Shown: positions 57,101 to 64,000 of the stretch, in pieces
Layout: the number at the start of each line of letters is the position of its first letter
How positions within the stretch are numbered: the stretch's first letter is position 1
Assembly (NCBI GenBank): GCA_017311315.1
Contig: CM029663.1
Span: 34,390,622-34,454,621, forward strand
From: Dendrocalamus latiflorus
Taxonomy: Eukaryota; Streptophyta; Magnoliopsida; Poales; Poaceae
Length of the DNA: 64,000 nucleotides
Direction of reading: 5' to 3'
Program-made: the position numbers and the translations under genes
Notes under the pieces: model-generated
What the model was told of the DNA's origin: nothing
Database searches by the model: none
Seen by the model: the letters and a program-made list of their open reading frames with translations, nothing else

Positions 57101-58350
57101 CCACACTTGCAGTGGACTATTTGCCCACCACAAAAGTGGTGCTGTCAACCAAACAGTGTAAGTTCCTACAGTTGTGTTGATTGTTGCCCCATATTTGGAA
57201 AACGAATTGTAATTTGTATGGGGGAAAAGGAACATGTTGTTATTTGCATATGGGAGGTAAGGAGCCAAAGGGCAGGGTTTTGTGAGCGGCTTATTTTAAC
57301 AGAGCATCATGATATTTATGAAGGTGCAAAAACAGTAGGCCAGGTGATTCAACTGAACTCTGGAAGAGAGAACACACCCATCCACCTGCTGCTCTAATCC
57401 GCTTGACCTCTTCAAGGGACGTTTTGTTGTTCCCGTATGGCCGATGAAAGTTGGTCAAAAGTTGAGGTCTTCCACCGCGTGATATGACCTGCTAATCAAG
57501 ATCCAAGACCACCTTATCATCACCAGAAAAGTTTTCACATTATGAAGCATCAAGACTTCAGTTTCACTGTCACGGTGCTAGACGTGATAACAAGATGATA
57601 GACAGGTAGGGAAATGTTACTACCAAGCAGGAGTCGCCAATGTGCGAGACAACAAGGACATCGTTCCTCAGAAACATGGCCGTGGCCGTCGCGCCAGAGT
57701 CGTCTTCCTTGTCCATTTGCTCAAGCCTGTGAAGAGGCAACGACACAACATGTAAAATGTGAGAACATACCTAGAATAAGCAGATGGTGTGCAAAATCGG
57801 TAAATGAAAGCCTACTGAGCCTGACCAGGAAGAGAGGTTGGCGTCGACAGTGGCGAAGGCGCGCTGCATGGAGTCCTTGATGGCCTCAAGATTCTTGGTG
57901 CTCAGCACGGAGCCGCCGTCCAACGCGGCCGCGCATTCCTTGTACAGCTCGTCCCTGCAACGCCAAGAAGATTACGGGTAAAGTCGCCGTGAAGTGTGTG
58001 AAATTGTAGCGAAAACAAGAGCAGTTGATCGGTGGGTGCCTGAGGAACTGGACGGCGGAGAAGCCGGCGTGGCCGTCGAGGACGGCGGCGAAGGAGAAGC
58101 CGTGGTTGAGGGACCCAGGACGGAGGACGACCTCGTCCTCCATCTCGTCGCGGGCGCCCTGCAGCTTGGTGCTGCCCCACCGGATGACCTCCAGCTCCGA
58201 CGACCGCGAGCCCGCCGCCACGCTGTCCGCGGCCGCCGCTTGGCACCGCGCCGCGGAGGCGATGCCCCGGCCGAGGCACCGAAGGGCGACGGCGCCAGCG
58301 CCGGAGGGCGCGAGCGGCAGCCGTGGCACACGCGGGCTCAGCAGCGCCAT
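54150..58350 (-). CDS. PPH1: Chloroplast PP2C protein phosphatase, PPH1/TAP38-like (LHCII phosphatase), 11 exons
   Basis: Exons (high to low): 58350-58040, 57954-57826, 57726-57624, 57488-57378, 56669-56590, 56472-56419, 55231-55115, 54982-54928, 54835-54803, 54658-54612, 54276-54150. They join to 1,167 nt, 388 codons plus stop, the length of Arabidopsis PPH1/TAP38. That enzyme is a thylakoid phosphatase that removes phosphate from LHCII and opposes kinase STN7 in state transitions. The N-terminus (MALLSPRV..., Arg/Ala/Ser-rich to residue 47) is transit-peptide-like. PP2C motifs are kept: RWGSTKLQGARDEMEDEVV, DGHAG, SGATATAMF, HIGDSC, GRICGDISVSRAFGDIRFK, TDGLWDY and SQDNISIVIADLG. The C-terminal stretch AVATVGAVSIGIWISSLL is one membrane segment. 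The start at 58350 is preferred over an in-frame ATG at 58491. All donors are GT except intron 1, which begins GC. Confidence 0.93.
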
Positions 58351-58642
58351 GTGGTTCCTGAATTCTGACTGGTGTGATATTTTTCTCGGGAGATTTAGTA
58401 TTTCTCGCTTTTGATCCCCTCTCGCTGGAGTGAGTTCGGAGGGATAAGAGGCGAGCGAGCGGCACCGCAAACAAAATTCTGCCTCGCCCATAGCGTTTGC
58501 GGCTGAGGCTGTTCCCTGGACGCCAGGTCACACCGTTCGCTGCTAATCACCCACTCCGTTCTCCTGCTCCACTCGTACTGGCCGTTTGCTCCCTCCCTCC
58601 GTGTGTGTGCAACTGCTGGAGCTGTGTTGAGCCCCGCGTTTA
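58351..58642 (-). promoter_or_regulatory. 5' UTR and proximal promoter region of PPH1
   Basis: About 290 bp between the chosen ATG and the Tourist MITE pair. It contains an in-frame upstream ATG (58491) that would add 47 residues unlike a transit peptide, more likely UTR. I see no clear TATA box. Regulation cannot be read further from the sequence. Confidence 0.5.
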
Positions 58643-59467
58643 GGGTCTGTTTAGGAAAACTCCACCAGCTTCAAATCCACAAAAAACAGATTCACTTCAC
58701 GAAATTTTAGGGCCTGTTTGGCAGAGCTCCACCAACTCCAGATCCACCAAAAACAGCTCCACTCCACGAATTTTTACCCAAACGCTCCAGCTCCACGAAA
58801 TCTGGATCCACCAAAATACTGAATCTAGCTCCAGATTCATGAAATCCATGGAGCACCTCAAGGGGTGCTCCACGAAACCTTGTTTCGTACCTACTCGTGG
58901 AGTTGGGTGGTAATTACCCACCTTTTGCCACTGGTTACACACCCCATCCCATACCACCATAAAACCCATGGGCAAAACAGGCAATTCCCACCAAAAACTC
59001 AGTTTCGTGGATCTGGAGCTACTGTGCAAGCCAAACAGTTTTGGCTAACTCCATGGTGGGATCCCAGATTCACGGTGGAGCTGTTTTTGGTGGATCTGCT
59101 GCTCCAGATTCATTTTTTCAGTGGTGGAGCTCTGCCAAATAGGCCCTTACCCAAACGCTCCAACTCCGCGAAATCTGGATCCACCAAAATCCTGGATCTG
59201 AGGGCCAAATCCATGGATTTCATGGAGCTGCTCAAGGGGTGCTCCACCGTGGAGTTGGGTGGTAATTACCCACCAATGCCACTAGTTACACACCTCATCC
59301 CACCAAAAGTGGCCATTCTCACCAAAACCTCAATTTCGTGGATCTGGAGCTGCTGTACAAGCCAAACACTCCATGGTGGGATCCCAGATCCACGGTGGAG
59401 CTACTCCATGGTAGAGCTGCTGCTCCAGATCCACGTTTTCAGTGGTGGAGCTCTCCCAAACAGGCCC
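58643..59467. mobile_element. Tourist-like MITE, outer copy, split by another copy of itself
   Basis: Left part GGGTCTGTTTAGGAAAACTC, preceded by TTA (58640-58642), runs to 58709 and resumes at 59147-59467, ending CTCTCCCAAACAGGCCC. The two parts correspond to the start and the remainder of the inner copy, so the inner copy landed about 65 bp from its left end. The right-hand TSD is not preserved (TGT follows). Confidence 0.75.
58710..59146. mobile_element. Tourist-like MITE, inner copy (TSD TTA)
   Basis: Begins GGGCCTGTTTGGCAGAGCTC and ends GAGCTCTGCCAAATAGGCCC, nearly perfect inverted ends. TTA flanks both sides (58707-58709, 59147-59149), typical of PIF/Harbinger-type Tourist elements. 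The interior is rich in TCCACGAAAT / ATCTGGATCC words that pair across the element, so it could fold into a hairpin. It sits 360 bp upstream of the PPH1 start. Confidence 0.85.
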
Positions 59468-60087
59468 TGTACATGTAAATGCAGTACATACATCTCCTGT
59501 TAACATGTAAGATATACCTGGTTCAATTATTCTAGTATTGTAACTGATGCTCTTTCAGCATCATACCTGTGTACTGGTTTTACATATTTTTAGTTTCCTT
59601 TTTTTACCATTATGTAATTTTCATGTTGTTTTGCTCGATGTTATTATTTTGTGTTGTGTTCTGGTGAAGAGTCCCCGAACTAACAGTAGTGAAGAAATGG
59701 TAATGTACTCACGAATCAAACCGGAGTTGGTAATAGACATTGCTGCTCATTTGTTCCTGCTAAAAGCCCTACGATTTCAGATGACCTTTATGCGATGCTC
59801 AGCATTGCAAACTCCATAGTCCAGACTGGCTGTACGCTAATTGTTGAGACTATCAAGTGTGAACAAAGCTGCCAACTCATGATGCAGCTCTCAAAAAAAC
59901 AGGTAATGAGACATCTTGCTGAAACTTTCGAACTTACATTGTCAACGTCAGCAACTTGTATATGCTATTGCTATACAATGACAATATGAAGGACAGATAA
60001 TGCTTTTCGTGGAAGATTGTTGCAGAAGATTTAGAGATTGCGCAGTGCCATCTCTCAAAGGGGGCAATATTGTGTCAGGACTAAGTA
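59468..60087. other. Intergenic stretch containing an unrecognised exon-like segment
   Basis: At about 59690-59901 on the plus strand one frame reads SPTISDDLYAMLSIANSIVQ and then CQLMMQLSKKQ, followed directly by GTAATG, a good splice donor. The composition is protein-like but I do not recognise it and find no partner exons nearby. It may be a stranded exon of a decayed or captured gene. The rest holds nothing clear. Confidence 0.3.
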
Positions 60088-60187
60088 GTCATCGAAGTAA
60101 ACAGGGCAAAGGCTCTTCTTTTCTGGACTTGCGCCTGCTGAGCAGCCACTTAAGGAACTTCTTGGTCTTCTTCGGAGTCAGCTCGAC

Positions 60188-62426
60188 TTACTTGACGTCG
60201 TCGTTCCTGTCAGCGTGTGACCGCAATGATGCCAATTTCTTGGGCTCTGAAGTGGTCTGCATCTTCAGCAACAATAGATGAACATGTGTCAAGGTTAAAT
60301 GGCAAATAATTTCCTGGAGGACTGTTCACAAGCCCGTGTGATCTACCTGAACCCTGACACTTGATGTCTTGAGCAAGGATGGCTTTTTTGAGAGTGATCC
60401 AGGCCTTGTCGGTGGAGTTGTCAGAGAAATTGGTGAATTCGACCTCTTATCTGCTTTGCAGAAACAAAATAGGTCATGGAACATGAGTGAATTTGATCAA
60501 GATATGTGCACAGATTAAGAGCCTACTGTAATAATCTCATAGAACTAGAAGGACGGCGAACTCGTGTACCATAATCAGTTGTTGAACTGTTGATTACTTT
60601 ACCTCTTTTGGTGGGTATTGTAGTCTCAGAAGGTGGACGTGCATGCTGTGCTAGTGGTGATGAACGTGAACGTTGCGAAGGTGCACGGGCAACTGATCGA
60701 TGCTTGCTGCACATGACAGTTTTCAGTTTGACAACCTAGCTGCAGACGGAGGAACAAGAAGGAAAATAGCTATACAAGCCGAGTTGTGAATTGCAAACTG
60801 ACCTGAATGAAGGTTGCTTCTCTTCGGTTTTTGGTTGGGCGGTTGCTGTTGCCAACACATACACATTGCAGGTCAAAAGAAAGTTAAGGTATCTAGTACA
60901 TGTGTCCCATTGTTCATTGATTGAAGTGGTGCAGATAGATGTTATGACGCATTCCTACCACTGAAGATTGGTGCATCTGTGCAGCCCTGTTCCTGACCTT
61001 ATACATCTCGCTGAAGTTGGGCACAGCATTGGGCATTGAATCGTCTCCTGCTGCAATTGCCAAAAGAGATTTGAGATGTCTCACCCAAGTCAATTCTTAT
61101 TCACTTCTTACATTCAGAATGTGCTGACAAGTTGGAAAACAGAGACACAAGGCAAGTGCAAGATGCCTTCATTTATTTACCTGGTAAGATGTACCTCTTG
61201 TGGTACTTGGGAACGGTGATCACCAAGGACTGCTGTGAAAGGCCTTCTCCGTCCATGCATGCTTGGCTCATTTGAGTTCTCTGCAATCAGTCACTTTGTT
61301 AATTCAAAGATATAGCTAATGAGGTATTGGTGAATTATTAACTAGTACCTGCTGGATGCAGGAGACCCCGAAGGTTGGCGTCGGCGACCTCGTTGAACCT
61401 TTGATCTACAAGGCTGGACACCTTGAAAGATATGGACCCCATGTGATCAACAGTGTTCATGAGGGCTTCCATGGCACTCTCCTTAGGGTTGCTCATCACC
61501 CTATGTATATATGCTTATCTTTACTATTATATAAAGAGGAGTTAGTAGTCGTCAGTATGTTCTTCTTTCCTCTCCCTATAGCCATTCGATTTGATCTGGA
61601 TCATTCGTCTCTCTCCTCCTCTCTCAGGATACAACCGCTCACCCCCACCACTTTCCTCATCTCCTTGCGTATTCTAGCCACCCTTCTCTCTCTGCCGCTT
61701 GTTCTTCAATGTTTGATGTATGAAGTATGCCAGACAGTAAATTTCGTCTCATCATTTTTATGACTCCGTTGCAACACACGGGTCTCTAACTAGTAGATAA
61801 TAAATAATCAACCAGCAGTAGCTGCAATGCGTGAAAAGCTTGCAAATAGCTCCATGATCTTGTGCAGGAGACAGGAGGAATGGTTATACTCCTGTTTTTC
61901 GTCTTCCCTCGTGTAGGCTACTTCAAAATACTCTGCTGCTGAGTACATCTGAGACCTCAGCGTCTTGAGATCCTGCAATGAGAGATTGCAAAGCGTGCCA
62001 AGAACAAATGAATGCTCGATTTTCATCAAGCTATGCAGTATCTATTTTTCAGTGGTCAATGTCGAAAAAAGAAAAGAAACAATTATGAAATGTAGCTAAA
62101 GCACAGTGTCTAACTGCAAATGAACTAACCAAGCAATCTTTGTTCTTTTGCCTTGAAGGTCTCAACATCAACTCCAGTTTCATACCATGTTTATCATTTG
62201 GGCATTGGGTTTAGCTGTGGAAAAGCTGGAGCAATGACGCTGAATTGCAGACAAAGAAAAGGATGGGGGAAGAAAAAAGAAGGCAGGAACACAATTTCAA
62301 GGATGAACTGACCTTGATGGTTTCAGAGAATATGAGGGTCTCCTCCATCTGCACCTCCTCCAGAGTACTGCTCCTCCCCGCAATGTCGACGCCTCTGCTC
62401 CCAAAAGACCCGACTGCCTCCACCAT
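60188..62426 (-). pseudogene. ABI1-like protein (ABIL family, SCAR/WAVE complex subunit), nine exons, probably a recent pseudogene
   Basis: Minus-strand exons: 62426-62313, 61972-61890, 61500-61349, 61280-61181, 61050 to about 60969, 60850 to about 60804, 60706-60603, 60450-60347, 60256-60188. Recognisable ABIL text, in order: DLKTLRSQMYSAAEYFEVAY; MEALMNTVDHMGSISFKVSS; GEGLSQQSLVITVPKYHKRY; MYKVRNRAAQMHQSS; ARAPSQRSRSSPLA; DKRSNSP; PGSLSKKPSLLKTSS. ABIL proteins belong to the SCAR/WAVE complex, which activates ARP2/3 actin nucleation. Damage: an extra G in the GGGG run of exon 3 (61366-61369) shifts the frame before the conserved VSCIQQ region; exons 5, 6 and 7 do not join in phase; and TAA at 60188-60190 cuts off the conserved basic end (KFLKWLLSRRKSRK follows in frame to TGA at 60089). 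A Helitron-like insert lies in intron 2. A frame restored by unrecognised splicing cannot be excluded. Confidence 0.82.
61518..61793. mobile_element. Short Helitron-like element in intron 2 of the ABIL gene
   Basis: Starts TCTTTACTATTATATAAAG and ends GGTCTCTAACTAG, inserted between A (61517) and T (61794). A TC start, a CTAG end, A/T flanks without duplication and a small CCGT...ACGG hairpin before the end are Helitron hallmarks. The ends resemble common grass Helitron termini (ACTATTATAATAAAG, GCAACGCACGGG). At 276 bp it is a non-autonomous derivative. Confidence 0.6.
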
Positions 62427-62448
62427 CCTAGCTAATCAAAACCTATCT

Positions 62449-62452
<4 letters not shown>

Positions 62453-62499
<47 letters not shown>
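62453..62499. repeat. (CT)n microsatellite upstream of the ABIL start
   Basis: About 23 CT dinucleotides, which read as GA on the gene strand, beginning 27 bp upstream of the ATG at 62426. Probably in the 5' UTR. GA/CT tracts are common in plant core promoters and leaders. Confidence 0.92.
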
Positions 62500-62501
<2 letters not shown>

Positions 62502-63428
62502 GCCCTTTTTTATGAGAAAGCTGAACGGAAAGAGAACAAGAGTTGTAAGAATATTACGACTATGGTGATGAAGAAGAAGAGGGGAAGCAATTATGGTGAA
62601 GAATTCAACAAGCTGGGAGGAAGAAGACCATGGGAGGAGAAGAAGGGAGGCATGTCATGAGCATGACAGATATTTAACTAGTACTAGGAGAGTAGATATT
62701 GTGACGGCCCCGCAATATATAATAATGACATGCAAGGCAAGCCAAGGAGTCCAGTGATAACCACTGCTCTACTGACTCTACCGGATGGTGACTGACTGGT
62801 GAACGCATGGCACATTGACTTAGCTTCTCTAAGCCAATAAAAAATAGGTTATTTTAACACATATAATATAAAGAAATATAAAAAAAGAAAAAAAAAAGCT
62901 AGAAAAAGATGAAAATAAAAAACTAAAAACTAGAAGTAAAAAAATCAAAACTAAAAAAATCTGGACCGTTCATCTGGACGATGGAGGGCTACGCGTCGCA
63001 CATTGACATCAGATGGTGCTGTGTACTTAGCTAGTTATACTATTACTAGGTCTACAAGTTTCCCACAACTAAGCTGGTAATGAACTCACTTGTCCTATCA
63101 TCAGTTCCTGATCCCCTTCCTCGACAGCAAGGAGCAGTCAAGCAAAGCCTGAGAGTGGCAGCAGGTACAGGGTGAAGTGAAGTTGGTAGGGCTAGGCACT
63201 GATTTACACCAATGTTTAGTTGGTTAAGCAGTAAAGAATCAAGCTAGATGGATATGCTTCGCGTCACACTGTGCATGCAGCTAATCAAAAGCTCCAAAAA
63301 GGAGAAGCAGGGTGTGAGATTTGGTTGGGATGCTGGACATCTCTTTGCTTTCTTCTCTTCTTTTGATCTTTCTAATCCTGTGCATGCTCAATCTTTTCTT
63401 CCCCATGCATATGGGGCCCTCCTCATAA
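62500..63428. other. Upstream region of the ABIL gene, no further gene seen
   Basis: Purine-rich near 62520-62640, A-rich at 62870-62960. The plus-strand frames (62448-62660, 63248-63505) are short and unlike known proteins. The region probably contains the ABIL promoter. Confidence 0.5.
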
Positions 63429-63803
63429 GAGCAAGTTTAATAGAAGAGGTGGCTGCCACCTCTAAGACTAGCCAAATAAGCAAAAAGAGTACATGTGGCT
63501 CATGATGGAGGTAGCTAATACAATAAGTTGAGTAGAGGTTATCTCTACTAAAGCACTTAAACATTTAATACTTGCATAAATATATCAATTAGGCCCACAA
63601 AACGCGTGGAGGTAGCTAATACAATAAGTTAAGAACTAGCATCGCCTTTAAGCTGCCCCTAACTCCTCGTATGATGTGCTAGAGGTCACCTCTTATATAA
63701 GGGGCAGCTTACCTCTCTCTCCTCTTGTCTCTCTCTTCCACTTAGGATTGTGCTGACGTGGATTTCATTAGAGGCGACCTAGTCAGTATTATTATACTTG
63801 CTC
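63429..63803. mobile_element. MITE with GAGCAAGTTTAATAG ends (TSD TAA)
   Basis: Left end GAGCAAGTTTAATAG; the reverse complement of the right end is GAGCAAGTATAATAA. TAA flanks both sides (63426-63428, 63804-63806), as in Tourist-type elements. Length 375 bp. An internal word GGAGGTAGCTAATACAATAA occurs twice (about 63510 and 63607). Non-coding. Confidence 0.78.
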
Positions 63804-64000
63804 TAAGTCATCACATTCTTTGCTGGTTTCATCGTAATCACAAACTTTCACATTCTTTTCTATCAGATAACTAGGCCTACCTCCGCCAGCTTATTTATAT
63901 TGGCTTTTACTGATATTTTTTAGCTACAACTTATTATTTTTGGCTGAAAATAAATATAAGTGATCGAAAGAAATGATTTTAAGGAGGATATGGGCAATGC
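63804..64000. other. Intergenic sequence to the window edge
   Basis: AT-rich, no frame or repeat recognised. Confidence 0.5.

Noticed and set aside
56880..57260. Possible MITE in PPH1 intron 4 (GGTTGGCAACCAAACC and GTCAACCAAAC words)
   Set aside because: I could not find paired ends with a matching target duplication.
57994..58414. Plus-strand frames of 120-130 codons
   Set aside because: Antisense to GC-rich exon 1 of PPH1.
61356..61763. 135-codon plus-strand frame
   Set aside because: Antisense to ABIL exon 3 and running into the Helitron-like insert.
1..64000. Search for tRNA, rRNA, snoRNA, CRISPR or riboswitch features
   Set aside because: None seen. The TGGTATCAGAGC words are retrotransposon primer sites, not tRNA genes, and the tandem arrays lack the unique spacers of a CRISPR array.

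Overview
The window is nuclear DNA from a grass (Poaceae, probably a large repeat-rich genome). The signs are spliced plant genes, very long LTRs opening TGTAACATCC, initiator-tRNA-Met primer sites (TGGTATCAGAGC), Tourist and hAT MITEs, and a short Helitron-like end pair. I cannot name the species. There is no operon, CRISPR or bacterial feature.

Bases 1 to about 51,000 are transposons stacked inside transposons. Most boundaries can be fixed to the base by target-site duplications (TSDs). (i) Element F, minus strand, enters from the left edge; its roughly 4.7 kb 5' LTR occupies 1182-5015 plus 8998-9896. It was split by G, an inverted solo LTR of a related family (5016-8992, TSD AGTAC). (ii) H is an LTR of the same general type (10230 to about 50576). 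It was split by a solo LTR (12823-14118, TSD TGGAA) and by element A (14391-50058, TSD TTGAT). A is a minus-strand Tat-lineage Gypsy element with an antisense extra ORF and two tandem arrays. (iii) A received an hAT-type element (17173-18471, TSD GTAGCTCC) and element B (23451-48244), a plus-strand Tekay/Del-like chromovirus. (iv) B received C (28811-32723, TSD AATGG), a minus-strand element encoding only Gag and protease, and D (33303-42786, TSD CTCGTTAT), a non-coding hAT element. (v) D received E (34073-42584, TSD GTACT), a minus-strand LTR element with only a relic of an integrase/chromodomain tail. The deepest chain is H > A > B > D > E. Removing each insert with one TSD copy rejoins the reading frame of its host, most clearly in B's protease and reverse transcriptase.

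Bases 51,300-53,630 hold an unrecognised acidic ORF, an intronless broken copy of part of a plasma-membrane H+-ATPase, and a 500-bp hAT MITE.

Bases 54,150-62,426 are the genic part, with two genes on the minus strand. The first is an 11-exon PP2C phosphatase that reads without interruption for 388 codons and matches the thylakoid LHCII phosphatase PPH1/TAP38. Its first intron appears to be GC-AG. The second is a nine-exon ABI1-like (ABIL, SCAR/WAVE complex) gene. It carries a one-base frameshift, a premature stop and a Helitron-like insertion, so it is probably a recent pseudogene. Between them lies a Tourist MITE inserted into another copy of itself. The last 1.5 kb is intergenic with one further MITE.
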